This document shows, piece by piece, positions 23,305 to 31,892 of a DNA stretch of 40,994 bases. This stretch comes from Rhizobium sp. CF122. Its GTDB lineage: Bacteria > Pseudomonadota > Alphaproteobacteria > Rhizobiales > Rhizobiaceae. The stretch's first letter is position 1. Each line of letters starts with the position of its first letter. Below the pieces are notes generated by a model. The model made no database searches. It was not told the origin of the DNA and saw only the letters and a list, made by a program, of their open reading frames with translations. The stretch is from the NCBI RefSeq assembly GCF_000282035.1, contig NZ_AKKA01000093.1, forward strand, positions 1 to 40,994, written 5' to 3'. The position numbers and the translations under genes are program-made.

Positions 23305-24294
23305 ATGAACAAGAGACGGATCACCTCGAAGGAACTGGCAAAGCTCGCCGGGGTGTCGTCCGCCACGATATCACGGGCGTTCTCCCCCGATTCCAGAATC
23401 GGCAGCGCGACCCGCGACCGCATCCTGGCGGTCGCTCGCGAGTATGGGTATCAGCCGAACGCGATCGCCCGCTCCCTCAACAATCAGCGATCGCGGTTGG
23501 TGGCGCTGGTCGTCAATGCAATCGGAAATCCGTGCGAGGCAGAAGAGCAGCAGCTTCTCGTGCATCGGCTGCAAGCCCGTCAGCTTCTTCCAATCATTCT
23601 GTGCTGCGCCGACCACGATGACCGGCTGCAGCTCATGCGGCTTGCCTCCACCTATCAGGTGGATCACGTCGTCGTCTTTTCCGACATGGTATCGATGCAG
23701 GATGCAGTCGATATTTTCCACACGACGAAGCCGATCATCGTTTCCTTCGAACCGCTCGACAATGAGAAGGTCTCAAGCATCCGGATAGACGGGTCGGCCG
23801 CCGCTGACGAGATTATCGACAAGATTGTCGGCGACGGAAAGAAGCGGTTCGCCTACCTCTCGGGAACGAAGTCGAGCTGGATCGACAAGCTGCGGCGCAA
23901 GTGGTTTGTCGATGCGCTGGCCAAACGCGGCCTGACCCTGCAGGCGGAGGCCTTTGGTGACTACAGCTACGATTCCGGCTTTAAGGAGGCCGTTTTGCTT
24001 CTCCACCGCGCCAAGGTGGATGCCATCATCTGCGGCAATGACGTGATGGCGATCGGCGCTCGTGATGCGGCCCGGCGCGTGCTCGGCAAGAGCACGCCTG
24101 ATGATATTGCCATTGTCGGTCAGGATGGGATCGCGATGGCGGCGTGGGACTGCAACGACTTGACGACGCTCAGTCTCGACCATGTCGCCTTCATCGATGC
24201 GGTCGTGGAACTCATCGAGCGCCACGATGCCGAACTGGAAGGCCCCCATAGCATTACGCTAACCTGCACGGCGCGATGGGGGTCGACGGCGTAA
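23305..24294 (+). CDS. LacI-family transcriptional repressor
   Basis: A 329-aa regulator with the N-terminal LacI helix-turn-helix (TSKELAKLAGVSSATISRAF) and hinge, then a periplasmic-binding-protein-like sensor domain (ICGNDVMAIGARDAARRVLG, GQDGIAMAAW). It follows the oxidoreductase by 19 nt and is probably co-transcribed. The likely target is the operator at 22238-22266 controlling both the transporter operon and its own. The ribosome-binding site before ATG 23305 is weak. Confidence 0.9.
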   Translation: MNKRRITSKELAKLAGVSSATISRAFSPDSRIGSATRDRILAVAREYGYQPNAIARSLNNQRSRLVALVVNAIGNPCEAEEQQLLVHRLQARQLLPIILCCADHDDRLQLMRLASTYQVDHVVVFSDMVSMQDAVDIFHTTKPIIVSFEPLDNEKVSSIRIDGSAAADEIIDKIVGDGKKRFAYLSGTKSSWIDKLRRKWFVDALAKRGLTLQAEAFGDYSYDSGFKEAVLLLHRAKVDAIICGNDVMAIGARDAARRVLGKSTPDDIAIVGQDGIAMAAWDCNDLTTLSLDHVAFIDAVVELIERHDAELEGPHSITLTCTARWGSTA

Positions 24295-24315
24295 AGCGTT
24301 TAGCGGCCTCTGGAC

Positions 24316-24867
24316 CTACCGAGATCGCGCGCTCACGACGTCTTCGGCCTCTTCGCGGCTCATGCCAAGCACGGTCCTTCCTATGTCGAAGCTGAAACCG
24401 TTGCGCGCGAATGCGGCCATCTCCTTGGTTGCGCGCTCCCGATCGGTGTCGGGACGGCGGAACGGCCCGAAGGCGCGCTTGCGTGCAAAGACGACGGCGG
24501 CCAGCAAGTCATCCGCTTCATCAAGCGCGGTCGCAATGACCTCTCGATCAACGCCCTTCTGTGACAGCTTTTGAGCAATGCGCCGTTTTGATCTGCCGTT
24601 GCGAACGCCAGAGCGCGCGCTGACTTCGGCATAGGTAGCGTCGCTCAGACCACCGTGTTCACAGGCGAAGGTCACGGCCGAGTTCGCAACCGCCTTGAGT
24701 TGCATCTCGCTGATATCCTCGAATTTATGTTTCGCTTTCCTGACAATGGCATCGAACAGTTGCCTTTCGGTCATCATCCGCCGCTCAAGCCGATAGATGG
24801 TCGAGTTTCTGGCCCAGCTCAGCATACGTGCCGTCGGGATGTCGGATGGCGTTTGATCGTCGCTCAC
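24316..24867 (-). CDS. recX: RecX-family protein
   Basis: A 183-aa RecX-like regulator of RecA, with the three-helix repeats visible in LFDAIVRKAKHKFEDISEMQ, YAEVSARSGVRNGRSKRRIA and KLSQKGVDREVIATALDEAD, and in FGPFRRPDTDRERATKEMAA. RecX binds RecA filaments and limits recombination. Its GTG start (24867) overlaps the LysR stop by 4 nt (GTGA), so it is translationally coupled to an unrelated regulator gene. It is away from any recA, as in rhizobial second copies. Confidence 0.75.
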   Translation of the reverse strand: MSDDQTPSDIPTARMLSWARNSTIYRLERRMMTERQLFDAIVRKAKHKFEDISEMQLKAVANSAVTFACEHGGLSDATYAEVSARSGVRNGRSKRRIAQKLSQKGVDREVIATALDEADDLLAAVVFARKRAFGPFRRPDTDRERATKEMAAFARNGFSFDIGRTVLGMSREEAEDVVSARSR

Positions 24868-25778
24868 GGTTCAGTCGGATCCTTGGTGCTTACCTGCGAG
24901 AGCAGCCAGGCGGTAAATGCCAGGCCAAGCGCATGTTCACGCTTACCGTCGGGTGTCACGACGTAATAGCTGTTTTCTGTCGACATCGGCTGATCGAAGA
25001 CGATCTGCAGCTTTCCGGAGCTCAATTCTTGCTCGATCAGATAGAGTGGCAGAAGCGCAAACCCCATCGACATTGCAGCGGCTTCGATGATCATCGAGAA
25101 CTGGTCGAACCGATTACCACGATATGAGGGATCAACGTCGATGTCGCAGTGTTCGAACCACTGTCGCCAAAGTCGCGGGCGAGTGGCCAGATGCAACAAG
25201 GGCTTGTGTGCGAGTTCCACCGGACGGGCAACCGGATCCGATTGCAGCAAGGTCGGGCTGGCGACGGGAACGATTTTCTCGTCGCAGAGAAACGTGCAGG
25301 TTGCCCGTGCCCAGATCGGTTGGCCGTAGTGAATGGCGAGGTCGAAGCTCTCCTGATCGAAATCGAACAGCTCCGAGCGCGATGCTATGTCAACGAGCGA
25401 GCCGGGATGGGCGGCCAGGAAGTCCGGCAGCCTGGGCGTCAGCCAACGACTGCCGAAAGTCGGCAGCGTGGCGACCGAAAGCGTTGCTGTCGCGTCCGCG
25501 CCGGATGCCGCGCGGATCATCATCTCTTCCGTTTGATGCAGCAGTCGCCGTGCCTCCGGCAGTAGCCGCTTGCCGGCTTCCGACAGGATCGCCCGCTGCC
25601 GAACGCGCTCGAAGAGCAGGACGCCGAGCTGGGTCTCCAAATCCTTGATCTGTCGGCTGATCGCGCTTTGGGTCAGATTAAGTTCGAGAGCTGCCCGCGT
25701 GAAGTTGCCGTGGCGAGCGGCAGACTCGAATGACTGCAGCGTGGTCAGGTCGGGCATCAGCTTTCGAGGCAACGTCAT
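24864..25778 (-). CDS. LysR-family transcriptional regulator, divergent from the lysine genes
   Basis: A 304-aa LysR protein: winged helix (LQSFESAARHGNFTRAALEL, TQSAISRQIKDLE) and a GcvA-like substrate-binding domain. It lies divergent from the hglS-aldh-aminotransferase operon with a 105-nt gap, the classical position of an activator of that operon; regulation by a lysine pathway intermediate is inference. A TTCAT direct repeat in the gap (about 25800-25820) may be part of the binding region. Confidence 0.9.
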   Translation of the reverse strand: MTLPRKLMPDLTTLQSFESAARHGNFTRAALELNLTQSAISRQIKDLETQLGVLLFERVRQRAILSEAGKRLLPEARRLLHQTEEMMIRAASGADATATLSVATLPTFGSRWLTPRLPDFLAAHPGSLVDIASRSELFDFDQESFDLAIHYGQPIWARATCTFLCDEKIVPVASPTLLQSDPVARPVELAHKPLLHLATRPRLWRQWFEHCDIDVDPSYRGNRFDQFSMIIEAAAMSMGFALLPLYLIEQELSSGKLQIVFDQPMSTENSYYVVTPDGKREHALGLAFTAWLLSQVSTKDPTEP

Positions 25779-25883
25779 TCCAAAACCGCATCATCTCAGC
25801 TTCATTTATCGTTATTCATCTACTCCACGCGCGATATGATCGCAATCCAGAATGAACTCTCCATTGGTACTGTGAGATAAAAT

Positions 25884-27284
25884 ATGTCGACCAGAAGTTT
25901 CGTCTCTTCCTGTGACATCCGCTCTGCATTCTCCGCGGCGATGTCGGCCATGTACCGTACCGAAGTTCCCGCCTACGGTACGCTGATGGACATTGTTGCC
26001 AGGGTGAACGCCGCGACGCTTGCCGCCGATCCGGCTCTCAAGCAGAGGCTGGAGGAAACCGACTCGCTCGAGCGCGTCTCCGAAGAGCGCCACGGCGCCA
26101 TCCGCCTCGGGACTGCTGTCGAACTCGCGATGATGAGACGCGTCTTTGCGGTGATGGGGATGTACCCCGTGGGTTACTATGATCTCAGCGAAGCTGGGGT
26201 ACCTGTTCACTCCACTGCGTTCCGTCCGGTCGGCGACGAGGCGCTCAAGCGAAATCCGTTCCGTGTCTTCACGTCCCTGCTGCGCCTCGACCTGATTGCC
26301 GACGAGAAACTGCGCGCCGAAGCCGAGGCGATCCTGCGGAAGCGTCAGATCTTTACCGCCGGTGCCATCGAACTGACGGAAAAGGCCGAGCGCCAGGGCG
26401 GTCTCGATGATGACGATGCCAAGCGCTTCGTCGCGGACGTGCTGGAGACCTTCCGCTGGCATCATCACGCCAATGTCGACCTCGCCATGTATAAGCGTTT
26501 GCATGATGCGCACCGGTTGGTTGCCGACGTCGTTTCCTTCAAGGGGCCGCATATCAACCACCTGACGCCGCGTACGCTCGACATCGACGAAGTGCAGCGA
26601 TTAATGCCGGAGTATGGCATTGCGCCGAAGGCGGTCGTCGAAGGTCCGCCCAGCCGTCGCTGTGCAATCCTGCTGCGGCAGACGTCGTTCAAGGCGCTTG
26701 AGGAAGCCGTCTCTTTCAAGGATGCGAGCGGCAGCTGGCAGGAGGGCACGCATACGGCCCGGTTCGGCGAGATCGAAAGCCGCGGCATTGCGCTGACGCC
26801 GGAGGGCCGCGCCCTTTACGACAAACTCCTGACGGGTTCGCGCAAGGTCGTGCGCCCGGCCGCGGACGGCTCGAATGCAGCCGCCTATGAGAAGGCGCTT
26901 GCCGATGCCTTCGTTCCCTTCCCCGATAGCTGGGCCGAGATCCGCGAACAGGGCCTTGGCTATTTCCGCTACTCGCTGACGGAGAAGGGCGAGAGCGCAA
27001 TTGCCTCAGCCGATGCCGGCATCGATCAGCTGGTGGCGGACGGTCTCGTCTGCTTCGATCCGATCGTCTACGAGGATTTCCTGCCGGTCAGCGCAGCCGG
27101 CATCTTCCAGTCCAACCTCGGCGACGAGGCGGCGCAGGAGTTTGCCGCAAGCCCCAATCAGCAGCGCTTCGAGCGCGACCTCGGCATCCCGGTTCTCAAC
27201 GAATTCGATCACTACGCCGGTATCGAGGCTCAATCGATCGCCGAATGCCAAGCACGCCTGACCGCTGCCCAAGCGGCCGAGTGA
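25884..27284 (+). CDS. hglS: 2-oxoadipate dioxygenase/decarboxylase HglS (DUF1338)
   Basis: Fe(II)-dependent enzyme that converts 2-oxoadipate to D-2-hydroxyglutarate in the ketogenic lysine pathway. The 466-aa protein shows the DUF1338 blocks: the metal ligands H70 (SEERHGAIRLG) and H226 (GPHINHLTPRTLD) and a glutamate at about 296 (FGEIESRGIALT), with R74 for substrate; these agree with the residues I recall from Pseudomonas HglS. The start is ATG 25884; the ribosome-binding site is modest (TGAGATAAA). It heads a plus-strand operon with an ALDH7-type dehydrogenase and an aminotransferase. Confidence in function is high because all three neighbours fit the pathway. Confidence 0.92.
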   Translation: MSTRSFVSSCDIRSAFSAAMSAMYRTEVPAYGTLMDIVARVNAATLAADPALKQRLEETDSLERVSEERHGAIRLGTAVELAMMRRVFAVMGMYPVGYYDLSEAGVPVHSTAFRPVGDEALKRNPFRVFTSLLRLDLIADEKLRAEAEAILRKRQIFTAGAIELTEKAERQGGLDDDDAKRFVADVLETFRWHHHANVDLAMYKRLHDAHRLVADVVSFKGPHINHLTPRTLDIDEVQRLMPEYGIAPKAVVEGPPSRRCAILLRQTSFKALEEAVSFKDASGSWQEGTHTARFGEIESRGIALTPEGRALYDKLLTGSRKVVRPAADGSNAAAYEKALADAFVPFPDSWAEIREQGLGYFRYSLTEKGESAIASADAGIDQLVADGLVCFDPIVYEDFLPVSAAGIFQSNLGDEAAQEFAASPNQQRFERDLGIPVLNEFDHYAGIEAQSIAECQARLTAAQAAE

Positions 27285-27331
27285 AACGGCGCCATCGACA
27301 AGATTCAAACACTTAAACAGAGGGTCGTTAC

Positions 27332-28864
27332 ATGACCGTAGCAGCAAGAACAGTGAACGTGACACAGGAAGCCGGTGCCCTTCTCGATAAGATCGGTGTC
27401 GACAAGGCGCTTTACACCGGCGGAGACATGGCCTCTTACAGCCCGGTCACGGGTGAGCAACTGGCAGCCCTGAAAACCGACAGCCGCGACGCAGCCACGG
27501 CGAAGATCGAGAAGGCCGCTTCAGCGTTCCAGTCCTGGCGCCTTGTTCCTGCGCCCAAGCGCGGCGAGCTCGTCCGCCTGCTGGGCGAGGAGCTGCGTAG
27601 CGTCAAGATGGAGCTTGGCCGCCTGGTCTCGATCGAAGCCGGCAAGATCCCGTCCGAAGGTCTCGGAGAGGTCCAGGAAATGATCGACATCTGCGATTTC
27701 GCGGTGGGTCTGTCCCGACAGCTCTACGGCCTGACCATCGCAACCGAACGCCCGGGACATCGGATGATGGAAACCTGGCATCCGCTCGGTGTCGTCGGTG
27801 TCATCTCTGCCTTCAATTTCCCGGTCGCTGTCTGGGCCTGGAATGCTGCCCTTGCGCTGGTCTGTGGCAACGCGGTGGTGTGGAAGCCTTCCGAGAAGAC
27901 GCCGCTGACCGCACTTGCCTCGCAGGCCATCCTGCAGCGAGCCATTACGCGTTTCGGCGATGCGCCGGAAGGCTTGAGCGAAGTGCTGATTGGCGATCGC
28001 GCCATCGGCGAGGTGCTTGTCGACCATCCGAAGGTGCCAGTCGTTTCGGCGACGGGATCGACGCGCATGGGCCGGGAAGTCGGTCCGCGTCTCGCCCGCC
28101 GCTTTGCTCGTTCGATCTTGGAGCTTGGCGGCAACAACGCTGGTATCGTCTGCCCGTCTGCCGATCTCGACATGGCGCTGCGCGCCATCGCCTTCGGCGC
28201 CATGGGTACGGCCGGCCAGCGTTGCACGACGCTGCGCCGTCTCTTTGTGCATGAGAGCGTCTACGACCAGCTCGTGCCGCGCCTGAAGAAGGCCTATGCC
28301 AATGTCTCTGTCGGCAATCCGCTCGAAAGCACGGCATTGGTCGGCCCGCTGATCGACAAGCTCGCCTTCGATAACATGCAGAAGGCGCTTGGTGAGGCGA
28401 AGGTCCATGGCGGTCAAATCAACGGCGGCGAGCGCGTCGCGCTGCCCCACGACAAGGCCTACTATGTGAAGCCGGCCCTCGTGGAAATGCCGTCGCAGCT
28501 CGGACCGGTGCTCGAGGAAACCTTCGCGCCGATCCTCTACGTGATGAAATACACCGATTTCGACAAGGTCATCGAAGCGCACAATGCTGTCGGTGCGGGT
28601 CTGTCGTCGTCGATCTTTACGCTGGACCTGCGAGAAGCCGAACGCTTCCTGTCGGCCGATGGATCCGATTGCGGCATTGCCAACGTCAATATCGGGACGT
28701 CTGGCGCCGAGATCGGTGGTGCATTCGGTGGCGAGAAGGAAACGGGTGGCGGCCGCGAATCCGGTTCCGACGCGTGGAAGGCTTACATGCGCCGCGCCAC
28801 CAACACGATCAACTACTCCAAGGCGCTGCCGCTCGCGCAGGGCGTCTCCTTCGAGATCGAGTAG
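27332..28864 (+). CDS. amaB: Aminoadipate-semialdehyde (piperideine-6-carboxylate) dehydrogenase, ALDH7/AmaB-like
   Basis: A 510-aa aldehyde dehydrogenase of the antiquitin (ALDH7) group, with FNFP (161-164), E264 in ILELGGNNAG and C298 in GQRCTT. In lysine catabolism this enzyme oxidises 2-aminoadipate 6-semialdehyde, in equilibrium with piperideine-6-carboxylate, to 2-aminoadipate. It follows hglS by 47 nt and precedes the aminotransferase by 8 nt. It is unrelated at subfamily level to the AldB-type enzyme at 336-1844. The assignment rests on ALDH7-like motifs plus pathway context. Confidence 0.85.
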   Translation: MTVAARTVNVTQEAGALLDKIGVDKALYTGGDMASYSPVTGEQLAALKTDSRDAATAKIEKAASAFQSWRLVPAPKRGELVRLLGEELRSVKMELGRLVSIEAGKIPSEGLGEVQEMIDICDFAVGLSRQLYGLTIATERPGHRMMETWHPLGVVGVISAFNFPVAVWAWNAALALVCGNAVVWKPSEKTPLTALASQAILQRAITRFGDAPEGLSEVLIGDRAIGEVLVDHPKVPVVSATGSTRMGREVGPRLARRFARSILELGGNNAGIVCPSADLDMALRAIAFGAMGTAGQRCTTLRRLFVHESVYDQLVPRLKKAYANVSVGNPLESTALVGPLIDKLAFDNMQKALGEAKVHGGQINGGERVALPHDKAYYVKPALVEMPSQLGPVLEETFAPILYVMKYTDFDKVIEAHNAVGAGLSSSIFTLDLREAERFLSADGSDCGIANVNIGTSGAEIGGAFGGEKETGGGRESGSDAWKAYMRRATNTINYSKALPLAQGVSFEIE

Positions 28865-28872
28865 GTGCAACC

Positions 28873-30105
28873 ATGACGATCGACGTGAAAATTGAGGAGG
28901 CGGGCCTAAAGCCCGCCTCAAGGTTATCCGCTATCGGTGTCTCCCAAATCCTGCAGATTGGCGCGCGCGCGGCAGCCATGAAGCGGGAAGGCAAGCCAGT
29001 CATCATCCTGGGCGCCGGCGAACCCGATTTCGAAACACCGGACCATGTCAAGCAGGCTGCCTGGGATGCCATGCAGCGTGGTGATACGAAGTATACGGCG
29101 CTCGACGGAACACCGACGCTGAAGGAAGCCATCCGCACCAAGTTTCAGCGCGGGAACAATCTCTCTTTCGAAGTCAGTGAGATAACCGTCGCCACCGGCG
29201 CCAAGCAGATCCTGTTCAATGCGATGATGGCGACCGTCGATCCCGGTGATGAGGTCATTATCCCGACGCCGTACTGGACGTCATACTCCGACATTGTTCA
29301 GATCTGCGAAGGCAAACCCGTTCTCGTTCCCTGCGATGCAGACAGCGGCTTTCGGCTAACCGCGGAGAAACTCGAAGCGGCGATCACGCCGCGGACGCGC
29401 TGGTTGTTGCTGAATTCGCCGTCCAATCCTTCGGGTGCGGCCTATAGCGCCGATGACTATCGACCATTGCTGGACGTGTTACTCAGACACCCACATGTCT
29501 GGCTCATGGTGGACGATATGTACGAGCACATCGTCTATGACGATTTCCGCTTCGTCACGCCGTTGCAGTTGGAACCGCGCCTGCGTGAGCGCACGCTGAC
29601 GATCAACGGCGTGTCCAAGGCCTACGCCATGACCGGCTGGCGTATCGGCTATGCCGGTGGCCCGAAAGTGCTCATTAAGGCGATGGCCGTGGTACAGAGC
29701 CAGGCAACGTCCTGCCCGTCCTCGATCAGCCAGGCCGCGGCTGTTGCGGCGCTGAACGGGCCGCAGGATTTTCTCGCGGAGCGGACGGAGAGCTTCAGGC
29801 GGCGGCGCGATCTGGTCGTTTCGGGCCTCAACGCGATCGATGGTCTTGATTGCCGCACTCCCGAAGGCGCCTTCTATACCTTCTCCGGATGTGGCGGAAT
29901 TCTCGGCCGGACGACGCCGGGCGGCCGCAAGATCACGACGGACAGCGAGTTTTGCGCCTACCTTCTTGAAGAGGCCAATGTCGCCGTGGTACCAGGCTCG
30001 GCTTTCGGCCTTTCGCCCTTTTTCAGGATCTCCTACGCCTCGGCGGAATCGGATCTCAAGGAAGCACTGGAGCGGATCGCGACGGCGTGCCGTCAGCTTG
30101 GTTAA
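28873..30105 (+). CDS. Class I aminotransferase, probable 2-aminoadipate transaminase
   Basis: A 410-aa PLP-dependent aminotransferase of the aspartate aminotransferase I-gamma type: GAGEPDFETP, NSPSNPSGAAY, the PLP lysine K249 in GVSKAYAMTGWRIGY, and a C-terminal RISYA arginine. In this operon it would convert 2-aminoadipate to 2-oxoadipate, the substrate of HglS. Aspartate or aromatic aminotransferase activity cannot be excluded. A perfect 9-bp hairpin lies within its first 16 codons (28897-28919), immediately after the start. Confidence 0.85.
   Translation: MTIDVKIEEAGLKPASRLSAIGVSQILQIGARAAAMKREGKPVIILGAGEPDFETPDHVKQAAWDAMQRGDTKYTALDGTPTLKEAIRTKFQRGNNLSFEVSEITVATGAKQILFNAMMATVDPGDEVIIPTPYWTSYSDIVQICEGKPVLVPCDADSGFRLTAEKLEAAITPRTRWLLLNSPSNPSGAAYSADDYRPLLDVLLRHPHVWLMVDDMYEHIVYDDFRFVTPLQLEPRLRERTLTINGVSKAYAMTGWRIGYAGGPKVLIKAMAVVQSQATSCPSSISQAAAVAALNGPQDFLAERTESFRRRRDLVVSGLNAIDGLDCRTPEGAFYTFSGCGGILGRTTPGGRKITTDSEFCAYLLEEANVAVVPGSAFGLSPFFRISYASAESDLKEALERIATACRQLG
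28897..28919 (+). other. Hairpin inside the 5' coding end of the aminotransferase gene
   Basis: GAGGCGGGC-CTAAA-GCCCGCCTC forms a 9-bp, very GC-rich stem 24 nt after the start codon. It could slow translation initiation or act as a pause. The residues it encodes (about 9-16) are upstream of the conserved fold. Confidence 0.4.
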
Positions 30106-30113
30106 ACTGGCAA

Positions 30114-30138
30114 GGAGGCAGGGAGTTCCGTTGCCTCC
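30114..30138 (+). other. Hairpin after the aminotransferase stop
   Basis: GGAGGCA (30114-30120) pairs with TGCCTCC (30132-30138) over an 11-nt loop, followed by ATCTTTCGTTT. It is a weak candidate terminator for the plus-strand operon. Confidence 0.4.
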
Positions 30139-30175
30139 ATCTTTCGTTTCAAGTGATTTACAGCTTCGATACAAA

Positions 30176-30200
30176 AACGCCCGGAGATTATCCGGGCGTT
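30176..30200 (-). terminator. Intrinsic terminator of the lysine dehydrogenase gene (possibly bidirectional)
   Basis: AACGCCCGG pairs with CCGGGCGTT over AGATTAT. On the minus strand the stem is followed by TTTTTG, giving a proper terminator for the gene ending at 30228; on the plus strand CTTATT follows, so it may also stop the aminotransferase transcript. Confidence 0.8.
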
Positions 30201-30227
30201 CTTATTGGCTACGCTATACCGACACGC

Positions 30228-31331
30228 TTAGCCGGCGATCTTTTCGCCATAAGCCTTTTGCGCATAGTAGTGGCCGAAGCGGCTGTCCAGGAACGCGTCG
30301 AGACCGATGTCTTCCTGCCGTACGAAGCCTTTCGTCGGCAGCTCTTCCTTGGCCAGCATGTCAAGCACGGCGCAGATGCTCGATGCGGTGGTGATCTGGA
30401 TGGCGCTCATCATGCGACCTGCAACGACAGCGCTGTAGACCTTGTTGGCGTAGGTCTCCTGCACAAGTCGACCATTCTTCCAGCCGGAAACCGTCACGAA
30501 GATGATCACGACGTCCTGCATCGTCGAGGGTAGCGCGTGCTCCAGAATATCCTTCAGCACTTCGCGGCGGTGGCGCAGGCCAAGATCGCTGAGCAGCGCC
30601 TTCATGATGGCCGCATGACCGGGATAGCGGATGGTGCGGTAGTTCAGGGTCCGCACCTTGCCCTTCAGCGTTTCGCACAGGGTGCCGAGGCCGCCGGATG
30701 TGTTGAAGGCCTCGTAGGTCACACCATCAAGGGAGAACTCTTCCCGCTCTTCCAGAGCCGGAACTTCGATCAGTTGTCCGTCGACAATGGCCTCGCAGGG
30801 CTCGATGTACTCGTTGATAACGCCATCGGTGCTCCAGGTCAGATTGTAGTTCAAGGCATTCGAGGGATACTGCGGGAGGGCACCAACGCGCATGCGGACG
30901 CTGTCGAGCGTGTCGAAGCGGCTGGCGAGATCGTTTGCAACGATCGAGATGAAGCCCGGAGCCAGGCCGCACTGCGGAATGAAGGCGGTTGACGCGCTGG
31001 CCGCAATCGCCTTGACCCGGCGCGTGGATTCGACGTCCTCCGTCAGATCGAGGTAGTGCACGCCCGCCTCGGCGGCGGCCTCGGCAATTGCGATCGTCAG
31101 ATGGAACGGTGCGGCACTCAGGACGGCAAACTTGCCGGAGAGAAGTTTGACCAGCGAAGCGTGGTCGGCAATGTCGACTTCAGCAAGCCTGAGCGCGGAA
31201 TTCGCCTCCATGTGATCCAGCTGCTGCTTGCTGCGGTCGGCCAGCGTGACGTGGTAGTCGCCGGAATGGATGAGAAGACGGGCGATCGTCGAGCCGATCT
31301 TGCCGGCGCCAATGACGACGATGTTTTTCAT
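30228..31331 (-). CDS. Saccharopine-dehydrogenase-family enzyme, probable L-lysine 6-dehydrogenase
   Basis: A 367-aa NAD(P)-dependent enzyme with the Rossmann motif VIGAGKIGSTIARLL (about 5-19), LCETLKGKVRTLNYRTIRYP and GFVRQEDI. The length and family match Agrobacterium L-lysine 6-dehydrogenase, which oxidatively deaminates lysine's epsilon carbon to 2-aminoadipate semialdehyde; bacterial saccharopine-type enzymes acting on saccharopine are usually larger or differ. It thus supplies the substrate of the ALDH7 enzyme. It starts at ATG 31331 (GAGGGA before it) and is divergent from an Lrp gene. The saccharopine route is the main alternative. Confidence 0.82.
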   Translation of the reverse strand: MKNIVVIGAGKIGSTIARLLIHSGDYHVTLADRSKQQLDHMEANSALRLAEVDIADHASLVKLLSGKFAVLSAAPFHLTIAIAEAAAEAGVHYLDLTEDVESTRRVKAIAASASTAFIPQCGLAPGFISIVANDLASRFDTLDSVRMRVGALPQYPSNALNYNLTWSTDGVINEYIEPCEAIVDGQLIEVPALEEREEFSLDGVTYEAFNTSGGLGTLCETLKGKVRTLNYRTIRYPGHAAIMKALLSDLGLRHRREVLKDILEHALPSTMQDVVIIFVTVSGWKNGRLVQETYANKVYSAVVAGRMMSAIQITTASSICAVLDMLAKEELPTKGFVRQEDIGLDAFLDSRFGHYYAQKAYGEKIAG

Positions 31332-31413
31332 ATGCGTTCCCTCTACTGGATCAAGAAATCTTTATGCCTTCTTTATTCCTGTCTGTTTGGTTGATTCACA
31401 GCGCGAGAATGAT

Positions 31414-31430
31414 AAAATCGACTAGATTTT
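31414..31430. promoter_or_regulatory. AAAATC-N5-GATTTT inverted repeat, candidate Lrp site
   Basis: A perfect 6-bp inverted repeat with a 5-nt centre in the 129-nt gap between the lysine dehydrogenase and the Lrp gene. The AT-rich symmetric form is typical of Lrp/AsnC operators, and the adjacent regulator is the likely binder. Confidence 0.5.
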
Positions 31431-31460
31431 TTTGGCGTATCGCCGGTGGGATTAATCAAT

Positions 31461-31892
31461 ATGACGATGAGTGATAAGGATCGGCAACTTCTGTCGATTC
31501 TCAGCGAGAATGCCCGTATGCCAACCGCCGTGCTAGCGCGCAGGCTTGGCTTGTCGCGCACCACGGTGCAGGCGAAAATCGAGCGCCTGGAACGGGACGG
31601 CGTTATTGCGGGCTATGGCGTGCGGCTATCGGATGATTTCGAGGGCGGCCAGATAAAGGCGCATGTGCTCATCACCTTGGCGGCCAAGGCACTCGGGCGC
31701 GTTACGCAAGAACTGCAGTCGATTGCGCATGTCCGTTCCGTCCATTCGGTGAGCGGCAGCTTTGATATGATCGCGATCGTTGCGGCGGCATCGATCAGCG
31801 AACTCGACATGGTCATCGACAAAATTGGCGATATCGATGGCGTCGAGAAAACGCTCTCGTCGATCATCTTGTCGACGCGTATCAATCGCTAG
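31461..31892 (+). CDS. Lrp/AsnC-family regulator, probable lysine-responsive activator
   Basis: A 143-aa regulator with helix-turn-helix (DKDRQLLSILSENARMPTAV, LGLSRTTVQAKIERLERDG) and a RAM domain (VLITLAAKALGRVTQELQSI, SVSGSFDMIAIVAA). It is divergent from the lysine dehydrogenase gene, and regulators in this position commonly respond to the substrate amino acid. ATG 31461 is favoured; ATG 31446 in the same frame would add five residues without a ribosome-binding site. Confidence 0.88.
   Translation: MTMSDKDRQLLSILSENARMPTAVLARRLGLSRTTVQAKIERLERDGVIAGYGVRLSDDFEGGQIKAHVLITLAAKALGRVTQELQSIAHVRSVHSVSGSFDMIAIVAAASISELDMVIDKIGDIDGVEKTLSSIILSTRINR

Noticed and set aside
27521..28921. A 466-codon minus-strand open frame
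   Set aside because: Antisense to the ALDH7 dehydrogenase; no recognisable protein features.
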